From JBOEGW01 sp050633625 (GTDB lineage Bacteria; Pseudomonadota; Alphaproteobacteria; Rhodobacterales; Rhodobacteraceae), in contig JBOEGW010000004.1 of assembly GCA_050633625.1 (NCBI GenBank), positions 372,001-436,000 of the forward strand: a stretch of 64,000 nucleotides of DNA, read 5' to 3'. Below, piece after piece: positions 42,038 to 51,323 of this stretch. Position 1 is the first letter of the stretch; each line of letters starts with the position of its first letter. A program made the position numbers and the translations under genes. The notes beneath the pieces were generated by a model, which worked only from the letters and a program-made list of their open reading frames with translations, was not told the origin of the DNA and ran no database searches.

Positions 42038-42658
42038 GTGACCAAACGCACGTCTGCCAAGTATAAAATTGACCGCCGGATGGGTGAAAACATCTGGGGT
42101 CGTCCGAAATCCCCGGTAAATCGTCGTGAATACGGCCCCGGCCAGCACGGTCAGCGCCGCAAGGGCAAGCTGTCTGACTTTGGTCTCCAGCTGCGCGCCA
42201 AGCAAAAGCTCAAAGGCTACTACGGCGACCTGACAGAAAAGCAATTCCGCCGCATCTTCCGCGACGCTGAGCGTATCAAAGGCGATACAGGTGAAAACCT
42301 GATCGGCCTGTTGGAATGCCGCCTCGACGCTGTTGTGTACCGCGCGAAATTCGTGCCAACAATCTTCGCGGCGCGTCAATTCGTGAACCACGGCCACGTC
42401 ACAGTGAACGGCAAACGCGTCAACATCCCATCTTACCGCGTTCGTGAAGGTGATGTGATCGAAGTGCGCGAAAAGTCCAAACAAATGGCGCTCGTTCTCG
42501 AAGCTGTTGGCCTCGCGGAGCGTGACGTGCCTGACTACATGGACGTTGATCACTCGAAAATGGTTGCGAACTTTGTGCGCACACCTGGTCTTTCCGATGT
42601 GCCTTATCCGGTGCAAATGGAACCAAATCTCGTGATCGAATTCTACGCTCAGAACTAA
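42038..42658 (+). CDS. rpsD: 30S ribosomal protein S4
   Basis: A full-length (206 residues) S4, which binds 16S rRNA first and nucleates 30S assembly. Recognisable parts are TSAKYKIDRRMGENIWG, REYGPGQHGQRRKGKLSD, LRAKQKLKGYYG and the S4 RNA-binding domain RLDAVVYRAKFVPTIFAARQ with NHGHVTVNGKRVNIPSY. The start is GTG at 42038 behind AAGGAG. The gene stands alone rather than in the alpha operon, usual for alphaproteobacteria. A terminator follows. Confidence 0.97.
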   Translation: MTKRTSAKYKIDRRMGENIWGRPKSPVNRREYGPGQHGQRRKGKLSDFGLQLRAKQKLKGYYGDLTEKQFRRIFRDAERIKGDTGENLIGLLECRLDAVVYRAKFVPTIFAARQFVNHGHVTVNGKRVNIPSYRVREGDVIEVREKSKQMALVLEAVGLAERDVPDYMDVDHSKMVANFVRTPGLSDVPYPVQMEPNLVIEFYAQN

Positions 42659-42683
42659 TCTGAGCCGATCCAGACTAATCGCG

Positions 42684-42710
42684 AAGGGCTGCCGTTTGGC
42701 GGCCCTTTTG
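42684..42710 (+). terminator. Rho-independent terminator of rpsD
   Basis: AAGGGCTGCC-GTTT-GGCGGCCCTT forms a GC-rich hairpin followed by TTTTG, beginning 25 bases past the rpsD stop codon. Confidence 0.85.
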
Positions 42711-42801
42711 CGTTTGTGTTTGCGCCAACGTATCGTTTGAACGCTGGCCTTAGCGCGCGCTGCCTTGTATGTGTGTCGCGTAACACTTTGGGGGGCCAAT
42801 T

Positions 42802-43926
42802 ATGGGCCGTGAGATCACAGCGCAGCCGGGCATTTTGGATATCAAACCCTACGTTGGGGGGGCATCCAAAGTTGAAGGCGTGGCGAATGCAACCAAACTC
42901 AGCTCGAACGAAAATCCCTTCGGCCCGTCCGACAAGGCCGTCGACGCCTATTTGCGCGCGGCGCATAGCCTGAACCGCTATCCGTCAACCGATCACGCGG
43001 CGTTGCGCGCCGCCATCGGTGACGTGCACGGGCTGGACCCGGCGCGGATTATTTGTGGGGTTGGGTCAGACGAAATCATCACCTTTCTCTGCCAATCCTA
43101 CGCGGGGCCGGGCGATGAGGTCATCCATACTGAGCACGGCTTTTCGATGTACAAAATTTCGACGCTCGCCGCCGGGGCAACCCCGGTCGAGGTGGCCGAG
43201 CGCGAACGTGTCGTCGATGTCGACGCGATTTTGGCTGCTGTGACGAAGAAAACCAAACTCGTGTTTATCGCAAATCCAGCCAATCCCACCGGCACGATGG
43301 CAGGCGATGGCGCACTGTCTCGTCTTGCGCGCGATCTGCCTAAAAACGTGATTTTGGTGCTTGATGGGGCCTATGCCGAATATGTGGAGGGCTTTGATGG
43401 CAGCGCCAGTATGGTGGAAAAACACGCCAATGTCGTGATGACGCGGACGTTCTCCAAGATCTATGGGCTTGGCGCGCTGCGCATTGGTTGGGGCTATGCC
43501 AGCGCTGAAATTATTGATGTGCTCAACCGGGTGCGCGGCCCGTTCAACCTGTCCACCAGCCAACTTGCCGCCGCCGAAGCGGCCGTGCGCGATCAAGCTT
43601 GGGTCGAAAAATGCCGCGCGGACAACACCCGTTTGCGCGCTTGGCTGGCGGAATCCTTGGCCGAACATGGCGTGCCCTCCGACACCTCTTGCGCGAACTT
43701 CGTCTTGGCGCGCTTTGCCTCTGAGGATCAGGCGGCCATGGTCGATGAATTCCTCAAAGCGGAAGGGATCATCGTGCGCCGAGTGGGGGGGTACAACCTG
43801 CCAAATTGTTTGCGCATCACTGTCGGGGATGAACCTGCCTGCCGCCGAGTCGCGCATCTGATCGCCGTGGCGATCGGGGGAAAAGAAGCAGTCCCCGCAA
43901 ACCCAAGGAAAGAGGCTGAAGCGTGA
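42802..43926 (+). CDS. hisC: Histidinol-phosphate aminotransferase
   Basis: A 374-residue fold type I PLP enzyme. The PLP lysine is Lys219 in TFSKIYGLGALRIGWG; NPANPTGT and DGAYAEYV are cofactor-binding motifs, and LSSNENPFGPS is the N-terminal substrate loop of HisC. It transfers an amino group from glutamate to imidazole-acetol phosphate in histidine synthesis. In alphaproteobacteria hisC is often paired with a prephenate/arogenate dehydrogenase gene, as here, and the enzyme may also aminate aromatic keto acids. It overlaps the next gene by four bases (GTGA). Confidence 0.93.
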   Translation: MGREITAQPGILDIKPYVGGASKVEGVANATKLSSNENPFGPSDKAVDAYLRAAHSLNRYPSTDHAALRAAIGDVHGLDPARIICGVGSDEIITFLCQSYAGPGDEVIHTEHGFSMYKISTLAAGATPVEVAERERVVDVDAILAAVTKKTKLVFIANPANPTGTMAGDGALSRLARDLPKNVILVLDGAYAEYVEGFDGSASMVEKHANVVMTRTFSKIYGLGALRIGWGYASAEIIDVLNRVRGPFNLSTSQLAAAEAAVRDQAWVEKCRADNTRLRAWLAESLAEHGVPSDTSCANFVLARFASEDQAAMVDEFLKAEGIIVRRVGGYNLPNCLRITVGDEPACRRVAHLIAVAIGGKEAVPANPRKEAEA

Positions 43927-44864
43927 GTGTGGTCTATGAACGTGTTGCGCTGATTGGTCTTGGGTTGATCGCGGGGTCCATGGCCCATGCGATGCGGCGC
44001 GCAAAGCTGGCGGGGGAGATCGTTGGCACTGCGCGCTCCGCAAAAAGCCGCGACATCGCCCGCGAGATCACCCTTGTGGACCGGGTCGAGGACACAGCCG
44101 CCACCGCCGTTCAGGAGGCGGACCTTGTCGTTTTGGCGGTGCCCGTTGGTGCCATGGAAGCGGTCGCGCGCGAGATTGCGCCCCATCTCAAGCCGGGCGC
44201 CACCGTCACTGATGTTGGTTCCGTCAAGGGGGCTGTGATCGAGGCGGTTGGGCCGCATATCCCTGAAAACGTGCATTTTATTCCCGCGCACCCGCTCGCC
44301 GGAACCGAGCATTCCGGCCCTCATTCCGGCTTTGCCACCTTGTTCGACAACCGGTTTTGTTTGCTTGTTCCAAGCCCCGGCACCGACCCGAAAGCGACAG
44401 CCAAATTGCGCACCTTTTGGGAGGGGATTGGGGCAAATGTTGAGGAAATGGACGCCGAACACCACGATCTCGTGCTGGCCGTCACCTCGCACACACCCCA
44501 CCTGATCGCCTATACGATGGTGGGCGTGGCCGATGACTTGCGCCGTGTGACGGACAGTGAAGTCATCAAATATTCCGCCGCGGGCTTTCGCGATTTTACC
44601 CGGATCGCCGCCTCTGATCCAACAATGTGGCGCGACGTGTTCTTGAACAATAAGGATGCGACTTTGGAAATTTTGGGTCGGTTCACCGAGGAGCTTTTCG
44701 CCCTTCAACGCGCGATCCGCACAGGGGATGGCGAAATGCTGCATGACTATTTCACCCATACCCGCGCTATTCGCCGCGGTATTCTTGAGGCCGGGCAAGA
44801 TGTGGATATCGCTGATTTTGGTCGTGCAGCTTTGGCGGCGCGCAAAGACGAGAGCGCAACGTGA
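43923..44864 (+). CDS. tyrC: Prephenate/arogenate (cyclohexadienyl) dehydrogenase
   Basis: A 313-residue TyrA-family dehydrogenase for tyrosine biosynthesis. The NAD(P) Rossmann motif is GLGLIAGSMAHAM near the N-terminus; DVGSVKGAV, HPLAGTEHSG with the catalytic His region, and SHTPHLIAYTM follow. No chorismate mutase or ACT domain is attached. It starts with GTG inside the hisC stop (GTGA) and its stop touches the next gene's start. Cyclohexadienyl specificity is presumed from its lineage and pairing with HisC, not read from the sequence. Confidence 0.9.
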   Translation: MSVVYERVALIGLGLIAGSMAHAMRRAKLAGEIVGTARSAKSRDIAREITLVDRVEDTAATAVQEADLVVLAVPVGAMEAVAREIAPHLKPGATVTDVGSVKGAVIEAVGPHIPENVHFIPAHPLAGTEHSGPHSGFATLFDNRFCLLVPSPGTDPKATAKLRTFWEGIGANVEEMDAEHHDLVLAVTSHTPHLIAYTMVGVADDLRRVTDSEVIKYSAAGFRDFTRIAASDPTMWRDVFLNNKDATLEILGRFTEELFALQRAIRTGDGEMLHDYFTHTRAIRRGILEAGQDVDIADFGRAALAARKDESAT

Positions 44865-45769
44865 TGCGCGCGGTTTTGACCATTGCGCTCTGTGTGGGGC
44901 AGGCGGGCTTTGCGCTGGCTGACGCGCCCGCGCGCTCGCTCATTCCGCCGCCGCGCCCCGGCGCTGTCATGGCGCCCGCAGCCCCCACTGCGCGCACCGC
45001 GCCCGTAGCGACCGAAAAGCCCGGCGATCCGGTTGCCAGTTTTTTCAAACGGCTGGCGACTGCCCAGCCGCGTCAGCGCCCGGAAAATCCCTCCGCGCAA
45101 GCGCGCAGCCAAAACGCCGGCATGGTGACAAACCGCACAACAACGCCGACCACAAGTCCGCGCCCGAACGCGCGCCCCAAAGGCTTGCTTGCGGCCTTGC
45201 GCGCCAATAACGCGGACGGCTCACGGGTCGGACCAACGGCGAGCATGAAAGGCGCCGTCTGTGGTGTGCCCTCCATCAAAGGCGTGCAAATCAAAGACAT
45301 TCCGGGCCGCATCAAGGGCTGTGGTGTCTCGGATCCTGTCAAGATTTCCTCGGTGGCGGGCGTACCATTGTCACAGCACCCAACAATCGATTGCACCACC
45401 GCTAAGGCGCTGGATTCTTGGGTGAAAAACGGCATAATCCCGGCTGTTGGGCGCAAAGGCGGCGGCGTTGCCAAGGTGAATATCGTCGCTCATTTCGCCT
45501 GTCGCACCCGCAACAACCGCCCCGGTGCGAAGATTTCGGAACATGGGCGCGGGCGCGCTGTGGATGTGTCAGGCGTCACCCTAAAAAACGGTGAAACCCT
45601 CACAGTGCTCAACGATTGGCGCAGTTCAAATGCGGGCATCATGAAAGCAATGCACGCCTCGGCCTGTGGTCCGTTTGGCACGGTTCTTGGCCCGAAATCA
45701 GACCGCTACCACCAAGACCATTTCCACGTCGACACCGCCAGCTACCGCAGCGGACCATACTGCAAATAG
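44864..45769 (+). CDS. Extensin-like domain secreted protein
   Basis: From ATG at 44864 the product has 301 residues: a signal peptide (cleavage near residue 19, after GFALA), a Pro/Ala-rich low-complexity linker (about 20-120), and a C-terminal extensin-like domain. That domain shows CGVPSIKGVQIKDIPG, HPTIDCTTAKAL, NIVAHFACRTRNN, SEHGRGRAVDVSG and YHQDHFHVD. The SEHGRGRAVD and DHFHVD motifs match the metal-binding pattern of LAS-type (D-Ala-D-Ala carboxypeptidase-like) enzymes, so a cell-wall peptidase role is plausible. An in-frame GTG at 44861 would add one residue. The gene is coupled to tyrC. Confidence 0.85.
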   Translation: MRAVLTIALCVGQAGFALADAPARSLIPPPRPGAVMAPAAPTARTAPVATEKPGDPVASFFKRLATAQPRQRPENPSAQARSQNAGMVTNRTTTPTTSPRPNARPKGLLAALRANNADGSRVGPTASMKGAVCGVPSIKGVQIKDIPGRIKGCGVSDPVKISSVAGVPLSQHPTIDCTTAKALDSWVKNGIIPAVGRKGGGVAKVNIVAHFACRTRNNRPGAKISEHGRGRAVDVSGVTLKNGETLTVLNDWRSSNAGIMKAMHASACGPFGTVLGPKSDRYHQDHFHVDTASYRSGPYCK

Positions 45770-45775
45770 GCAGCG

Positions 45776-46792
45776 TCAGGGCAGTTTGATTTCTGGCGCA
45801 GGTCCAATCGGGAAGCGCCCCAAATAGGCTTTGCCCTCGGTAAAGGTGAGCACGGCGTTCAAGGTTGTTGGGTCGCCAGAGCGGCGCGAAATGCCGCTGA
45901 GCACGCGGGTCACAACATTTGCCAATGCCGGATTAAGCGCGCCGCTCGCTTCGGCCACCGTGATCATTTCGCGCCAATTGGTCGCTGTCACGTCCACTTC
46001 ACCCGCCGGAATACCTGCCGCATCCACCACCAAAATCCCCGTCATATCCAGCGCCAAAGCGCCCCAAGTGGCGGTGATGCGCGTGACCTCAACTTCGCGC
46101 GGCTGCGGGCGCGCACGCTCAATCGCATAGCGGTCCCATGGCTCATCAAAACGCACAGTCAGGTCCGCATTGACCGATTGGATCACCTCAGAGAAAGCGC
46201 CCGACCGTGCAATCCGGTCCATGAAGGACGAACTGGGGGCGATGTTTTGTCCAGTCACATCAATGTCATAGACATTTCCCAGCACGCCGGGCGTTTGGCG
46301 CATCGACAATTGCCCCGCGCCCACATGCGCGGTCCAGCCCTCGGAGGACACCATGTCGGCCTGCGCGATTTCAAACACCGCGCGCTCAATCGGCAAATCC
46401 AGCGCCGCGCCAAATTGAAGGGATCCGCGAAAAACCTCAGCTTCCATCTTGGTGCTATGACCGTGGCTGCCAAAGGTCTGCGGGCCGGGGATCACAGCAA
46501 TCACATGGGTCGGTTTGTAAATCAGCGACAGGTTTTGCAGGGTCTCAGCCGAAAAACTCAAGCCGGTGTCCGGGTCAAACAGGCTTAGCCCGCTGATCGT
46601 CGTATCAAGGCGGTTGGGAAAGCCGCGCGTTGTGACATCATCAACGCTCACCGTCCAGCCTTCGTCTTCGCGCTCTTGTAGCCAATGCGCCAGCAGCTTT
46701 TCGGTGGCGGTTTTTCCGCCAAGCCACAGCCCGCCCCAAATGATCGCACTGATCAAAAGGACAATCATCAAAATCAACGGTGCCTTGCGCAT
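45776..46792 (-). CDS. DUF2125 family membrane-anchored protein
   Basis: A 338-residue alphaproteobacterial DUF2125 protein. One N-terminal transmembrane anchor (about 4-26) is followed by a long periplasmic beta-rich domain with GWTVSVDDVTTRGFPNRLD near 45-63, the family hallmark. The repeating strand pattern recalls AsmA-like or lipid-binding envelope proteins, but no function is established. The gene converges on the extensin-like gene with only six bases between stops. Confidence 0.82.
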   Translation of the reverse strand: MRKAPLILMIVLLISAIIWGGLWLGGKTATEKLLAHWLQEREDEGWTVSVDDVTTRGFPNRLDTTISGLSLFDPDTGLSFSAETLQNLSLIYKPTHVIAVIPGPQTFGSHGHSTKMEAEVFRGSLQFGAALDLPIERAVFEIAQADMVSSEGWTAHVGAGQLSMRQTPGVLGNVYDIDVTGQNIAPSSSFMDRIARSGAFSEVIQSVNADLTVRFDEPWDRYAIERARPQPREVEVTRITATWGALALDMTGILVVDAAGIPAGEVDVTATNWREMITVAEASGALNPALANVVTRVLSGISRRSGDPTTLNAVLTFTEGKAYLGRFPIGPAPEIKLP

Positions 46793-46853
46793 GGGAGCCT
46801 CTCTGCTATGCCTTGAGCCTGTTTAGCGGGCCAAATGGGCGAGGGGAAGCGGC

Positions 46854-47405
46854 ATGATGCGCGAGAAAATTTCGGGTGATTTCTGGGTGTTTGGCTACGG
46901 GTCGCTATTGTGGAATCCCGGCTTTCGCTATGTTGAATCCATCCAAGCGGCGCTGAGCGGATATGCGCGCTCTTTTTGTATGCGCTCGATCCACCATCGG
47001 GGCAGCGAGCAAGCGCCCGGCTTGGTTTTGGCCCTCGATGAGCAGGAAGGTGCCAAGTGTGACGGGGTGGCGTTTCGCGTTCATCCCGAGGATCAAGCGG
47101 CGACTTTGGCGGCGCTGCGCGAGCGCGAACTTGTCTCTTCCGCGTATTTGGAGCGGTGGCTTCCCTTGAGTTTGAAGGACGGGCGCGTCATCAAAGCGGT
47201 CGTCTATGTGATTGACCCGGATCACGATCAATACTGCGATCTGCCCCTGTCCGAACAGGCGCAAATCATCGCGCGGGCCGTGGGCGGGCGTGGCCCAAAC
47301 ACCGAATATCTCTTTAATACGGCCGATCATTTGACCGAAATTGGCGTTGAAGACGCGGAGCTGACTTGGCTTGCCAGCGAGGTGCGCCGCATCACAGGCC
47401 CCTAG
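46854..47405 (+). CDS. ChaC-like gamma-glutamylcyclotransferase
   Basis: The 183-residue product has the ChaC signature: FGYGSLLWNPGF near the start, RSIHHRGSEQAPGLVLALD, and a Glu-containing core ALRERELVSSAYLERWLPL. ChaC enzymes split glutathione into 5-oxoproline and Cys-Gly in the cytoplasm. The conserved Glu in the RERE segment is the expected general base. GAGGGGAAG precedes the ATG-ATG start. It lies upstream of the stator-like pair with a separate start region; no functional link is evident. Confidence 0.88.
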   Translation: MMREKISGDFWVFGYGSLLWNPGFRYVESIQAALSGYARSFCMRSIHHRGSEQAPGLVLALDEQEGAKCDGVAFRVHPEDQAATLAALRERELVSSAYLERWLPLSLKDGRVIKAVVYVIDPDHDQYCDLPLSEQAQIIARAVGGRGPNTEYLFNTADHLTEIGVEDAELTWLASEVRRITGP

Positions 47406-47483
47406 GCCGCACAATCGCCGCTTGGCAGAGCGCCGCTTCCCCCCTATCGTTTGCCCAACGATAACCGACCGGGAGCCGTCCAA

Positions 47484-48668
47484 ATGGACCAGCCGGAGAC
47501 CCAGCCCCAAAGTGGGGCATCGCCTGAGGCCGAGCCAAAATTCACCCGCCCCCTGCGCCAGATCGTTCTGATGATCGTGGTGCTGGCGCTGGTTGGGGTG
47601 GGGCTGTTTTTTGCGCTGCCAAAAGTCTTGCCGCTCTTTCTCGCGAACCTTTACCTCAATGGGTTTATCGCCTTTGTGTTTTTCATCGGCCTGCTCGCAA
47701 GCCTGTGGCAAGTCGTCCAAATCGCAAGCTCCGTAAGCTGGATCAAGCGGTTCACACGAGGGGAGGTGGCGCGCGATGCGGCGCCGCGTTTGCTGGCCCC
47801 GCTTGCCGCTTTGCTGCGCACGCGCGCCGCGCAAAGCCAGATCGGCGCGGCGTCTGCCCGCTCGATTTTGGAAAGCGTTGCGACCCGGATTGATGAAGAA
47901 CGCGATATCACGAGATATATCACCAACCTCTTGATTTTTCTTGGTCTTTTGGGAACTTTTTATGGGTTGGCGACCACAGTACCCGCCGTTGTCGATACCA
48001 TTCGCAGCCTCGCCCCCAGCGAAAACGAGGGCGGCGTTGAGGTGTTCGGGCGTCTCATGACCGGGCTGGAAGCCCAGCTTGGCGGCATGGGAACGGCGTT
48101 TTCGTCCTCGCTCTTGGGGCTTGCCGGATCGCTCGTGGTGGGGCTGCTTGAGTTGTTTTCCAGCCATGGGCAGAACCGGTTTTACCGGGAACTTGAGGAA
48201 TGGCTGTCGTCGATCACTAAATTGGGGTTTGCCTCTGGTGACGGTGATGGATCGGAACAAAGCGCCATGGCCTATGTGGTCCATTTGAGTGAGCAAATCG
48301 ACGCGCTGCGCGATATGGTGGCGCAGTCCGAGGCGACCCGCAGCGCTGTGGACACCCGGCTTTGGCAGCTTGGCGATGGCATTGAACGGCTGGCAAGTCG
48401 GGTCAGTGAAAGCGTCGATACAGACGAGGTTCTGGCCACGGTGGCGCATCAGCAAGAGCGGTTGGCGGACCTTTTGGAAGCGCAAGCGGCGGGCGGCGAT
48501 ACGGATCAGGTCGATGCTGAAAGCCGGATGCGGCTGCGGTCCATTGATGTGCAGTTGTTGCGCATTTTGGAGGAGATGGCAGCAGGTCGCCAAGAAACAA
48601 CAGCCGATTTGCGGACCGATATTAAGGCGCTGACTCGTGCCATTGAGCGCCTGGGCGGGGGCAGCTAA
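47484..48668 (+). CDS. MotA/TolQ/ExbB-like stator protein
   Basis: A 394-residue inner-membrane protein with four predicted helices: about 26-46, 58-78, 146-166 and 203-225. The last two carry TNLLIFLGLLGTFYGLATTV and GMGTAFSSSLLGLAGSLVVG, the conserved channel-lining segments of MotA/TolQ/ExbB proteins. A cytoplasmic domain lies between helices 2 and 3, and a helical tail of about 165 residues follows helix 4, unusually long for ExbB or TolQ. ATG at 47484 has GGGAG upstream; a TTG at 47451 is less likely. The stop overlaps the MotB-like gene by one base (TAATG). A proton-driven stator is the natural reading; the machine it drives is unknown. Confidence 0.82.
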   Translation: MDQPETQPQSGASPEAEPKFTRPLRQIVLMIVVLALVGVGLFFALPKVLPLFLANLYLNGFIAFVFFIGLLASLWQVVQIASSVSWIKRFTRGEVARDAAPRLLAPLAALLRTRAAQSQIGAASARSILESVATRIDEERDITRYITNLLIFLGLLGTFYGLATTVPAVVDTIRSLAPSENEGGVEVFGRLMTGLEAQLGGMGTAFSSSLLGLAGSLVVGLLELFSSHGQNRFYRELEEWLSSITKLGFASGDGDGSEQSAMAYVVHLSEQIDALRDMVAQSEATRSAVDTRLWQLGDGIERLASRVSESVDTDEVLATVAHQQERLADLLEAQAAGGDTDQVDAESRMRLRSIDVQLLRILEEMAAGRQETTADLRTDIKALTRAIERLGGGS

Positions 48669-50227
48669 TGGCGCTTGCCCGGCGATCTGTGCGTAATGTG
48701 TCCGGGTCGATCTGGCCCGGTTTTGTCGATGCGATGACAGCGCTGTTGCTTGTGTTGATGTTTGTTTTGACAATTTTCATGGTTGTCCAATTTGTTCTGC
48801 GCGAGACAATATCCGGGCAGGCCAGCGAACTTGATGCCCTTGGCGCGCAGGTGGCTGATCTTGCGGATGCATTGGGTTTGGAGCGTGCGCGCGCGTCTGA
48901 ATTGACCGATGCTCTTGGGGCGGCGCGCGCCGAAATTTCTACGCAAACCGCCCTGATCGCCACGTTGAATACCCGCGCTTCTGAACAATCCGCACGCATC
49001 GCCAGCTTTGAAGAACAAGTCGCAAGCCTGCTGTCGCAACGCGATGAAGCCCGCGCTTCTGTTGCCGCGCTTGAAGAAAATCAGGGCCGTTTGCTCGATG
49101 AACAAGAGGCCCTCACCTTGGCATTGGCGGCGGCGCGCGATGAGGTTGACGCGGGCGCAGAAGCCGCGCGTTTGGCGGCAGCGCGTCGGGAGGCTTTGGA
49201 GGCCATGGTGGCCGATTTGCGCGTCAAAGCCGATGCGCAGGCGGCGGAGCTTGAAGACGCCGAAATCGCGCGTCTTGCGGATGCGGCCGCCGCAAAAGCG
49301 CTGCGCGAAAAGCTCCAAGGTGCCACTGATGAGCTGACAGCCATGACCCTCGCACTGGAGGATCAACGCAAACGCGCCGAAGAAACGCTGACGCTCCTGG
49401 CCGCCGCCGAGGCGGCGCGCGATGAAGCGGCCAACAGTCTTGAGGGGGAGTTGAGCGAAGCCGAAAAGCGCGCAGGCTTGCTCGCGGCGGCCAATAAAGC
49501 GCTGGAAGCCGAAGAGGCGGCGAGCGCGGAAAATGCGCGCAAAACCGCGTTGTTGAACGAACAAATCGCCGCCTTGCGCGCCCAGCTTGGCACCTTGGAA
49601 GCCACCCTTGCGCAAAGTGAGGCGCGCGACGCCGAATCTGAAATTCAGATCGAAGCGCTTGGCACCCGGTTGAACACGGCGCTGGCTTCGGTCGCCGCCG
49701 AGCAACGCGCGCGCGCCGAGCTGGAAGAGGCCGAGCGCAAACGTCTTGAGGCGGAGGCGAAGGAACTGGCAGCCTATCGCAGTGAGTTTTTCGGGAAGCT
49801 GCGCGAGGTGCTCACCGGGCGCGATGGGGTGCGCATTGTGGGGGATCGGTTCGTGTTTTCCTCGGAGGTTTTGTTTGAGGTTGGGGATGTGGATCTGGCT
49901 CCGGAAGGGCGCGCGCAAATCGCCCGCGTGGCCGAGATATTGGCCGATGTTGCGCGCGATATTCCGCCCGAAATCGACTGGATTTTGCGGGTCGATGGCC
50001 ATACTGACGACACGCCCGTGGTGGCCGGTGCGCGCTTTGCGGACAATTGGGAGATCAGCCAGGCGCGGGCGCTGTCGGTTGTCCGTTTTATGATTGATGA
50101 TTTGGGGTTCGCGCCCGAACGGCTCGTTGCCGCGGGATTTGGCGAATACCAACCTGTCGCCCGGGGCAGCAGCCCCGCAGATTTGGCAGCAAACCGGCGC
50201 ATAGAGCTGAAATTAACGGAGAAATGA
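48668..50227 (+). CDS. MotB/OmpA-like stator protein with long coiled coil
   Basis: A 519-residue protein with three parts. One transmembrane helix (about 17-44) begins WPGFVDAMTALLLVL, with Asp21 where MotB has its proton-carrying Asp. A very long Ala/Glu/Arg-rich coiled coil follows (about 50-370). An OmpA-like peptidoglycan-binding domain closes the protein (about 390-519), with DGHTDDTPV and NWEISQARALSVVRFM. Flagellar MotB has only a short linker, so the periplasmic reach here is far greater. It is coupled to the MotA-like gene and its stop precedes the next ATG by one base, suggesting a three-gene operon. It could link inner-membrane proton flow to the cell wall or outer envelope. Confidence 0.82.
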   Translation: MALARRSVRNVSGSIWPGFVDAMTALLLVLMFVLTIFMVVQFVLRETISGQASELDALGAQVADLADALGLERARASELTDALGAARAEISTQTALIATLNTRASEQSARIASFEEQVASLLSQRDEARASVAALEENQGRLLDEQEALTLALAAARDEVDAGAEAARLAAARREALEAMVADLRVKADAQAAELEDAEIARLADAAAAKALREKLQGATDELTAMTLALEDQRKRAEETLTLLAAAEAARDEAANSLEGELSEAEKRAGLLAAANKALEAEEAASAENARKTALLNEQIAALRAQLGTLEATLAQSEARDAESEIQIEALGTRLNTALASVAAEQRARAELEEAERKRLEAEAKELAAYRSEFFGKLREVLTGRDGVRIVGDRFVFSSEVLFEVGDVDLAPEGRAQIARVAEILADVARDIPPEIDWILRVDGHTDDTPVVAGARFADNWEISQARALSVVRFMIDDLGFAPERLVAAGFGEYQPVARGSSPADLAANRRIELKLTEK

Positions 50228-50228
50228 C

Positions 50229-51323
50229 ATGCATAACGTGATGACGGCCCTCAGGGCTTCGGTGCTGTTTCGAGCGGCGATGATGGCGCCCATTGCGATC
50301 ATGCTCATCTTCTCTTTCTTCAATCTCTCCGCGCCGCTGGACCCGCAACGCACGGCGGCGGCGTTCAATCTTGGGATCGTCAATGACGACACCGGGCTGG
50401 CCTTTCCGCCGATCAAAGTCTCCGAACGGGTCATGGCCGGGATGGGGGACCGCTTGCCGTTTCATGTTGTGCAAATTGACACGCTGAACGCCGCACGCGC
50501 CGCGCTTGAAGCGGGCGATATCGCGACCATCCTGTATTTTCCAAGGACGTTCTCAGAGCAAGCCAAGGGCACAGCCCCGGTTGAAATCAGCATCATCACC
50601 GCGCAAAACCTGACAGTCGCAGAGGCGCAGATTGCCGCGCAATTGCCCATGACGGTGCAGCTCGCCATGTCCGCCGGGGTCGCAAGTTTGCGCAGCGCGC
50701 TTGCCACGGGCCAGATGCCCTCAATGGATATGCCAGTCGCGGCAAACGTCGAAATCCTGCATCCCGCGCCCGCGCCCGCTGCGCTGATGGCCCCCAATGT
50801 GATGGTCTTCGCCACATGGCTCGCCGCGCTCATAGGCGGGCTACTGTTGGTTTTGGCCTCGTCAAAAATCGCCGGAATGGGGCGTGCCGCCGCGCGGATC
50901 ATTGTCCCTGTGTTTGGCATGGGGCTTGCCAGTTTGGGTTTGGCATTGGTGCTTGGCGGCACGATTGGTATGGCGATTTTTCTGCCGGTTTGGATCACGG
51001 TTTGGGCCACCGCGCTGTGCTTGCATTGGTTCATGGGCGGGGTGATTGCCGTGTTCACACCTGCTGCAATCATGGTGCTCTTGCCGCTTGCCTTTTACCA
51101 ATCGGTCATTGGCGGCACCATGATGCCACTGGCGGCGGCGCCCGATTGGCTTGCTCGGGTTGGCGGATTTGCCCCGTTTGATCAGATCGGCGCGGGCTTT
51201 CGCGCGATCATTTTCGGCTTGCCCGCAAACATGCCTTGGGCGTGGTTGATCGGGGCGGGGGCACTGGGCATCGCGTTGCACCTGTTGGCGGGGGTTTTGC
51301 GCCCGGTTAAGGCATCACAGTAA
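50229..51323 (+). CDS. ABC-2/YhgE-Pip-like membrane protein
   Basis: The 364-residue product has an N-terminal helix (about 13-33), a periplasmic domain of about 150 residues, and roughly five or six helices in the C-terminal half. This is the layout of ABC-2-type permeases and YhgE/Pip proteins. FNLGIVNDDTGLAFPPIK after the first helix is typical of the YhgE group. No ATPase gene is adjacent. GGAGA precedes the ATG, one base past the MotB-like stop. The 3' end overlaps the convergent M23 gene by 17 bases. Function is unknown; export or envelope remodelling is inference. Confidence 0.65.
   Translation: MHNVMTALRASVLFRAAMMAPIAIMLIFSFFNLSAPLDPQRTAAAFNLGIVNDDTGLAFPPIKVSERVMAGMGDRLPFHVVQIDTLNAARAALEAGDIATILYFPRTFSEQAKGTAPVEISIITAQNLTVAEAQIAAQLPMTVQLAMSAGVASLRSALATGQMPSMDMPVAANVEILHPAPAPAALMAPNVMVFATWLAALIGGLLLVLASSKIAGMGRAAARIIVPVFGMGLASLGLALVLGGTIGMAIFLPVWITVWATALCLHWFMGGVIAVFTPAAIMVLLPLAFYQSVIGGTMMPLAAAPDWLARVGGFAPFDQIGAGFRAIIFGLPANMPWAWLIGAGALGIALHLLAGVLRPVKASQ

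Noticed and set aside
48665..50152. Long minus-strand frame opposite the MotB-like gene, and another at 60431-61978 opposite atpD
   Set aside because: Both lie across well-supported genes and arise from high GC and strong codon bias; no recognisable domains.
47484..50227. Zorya anti-phage system
   Set aside because: A MotA/MotB-like pair is present but no ZorC, ZorD or ZorE-type gene follows, the long coiled coil is in the MotB-like rather than the MotA-like protein, and the neighbourhood looks core.
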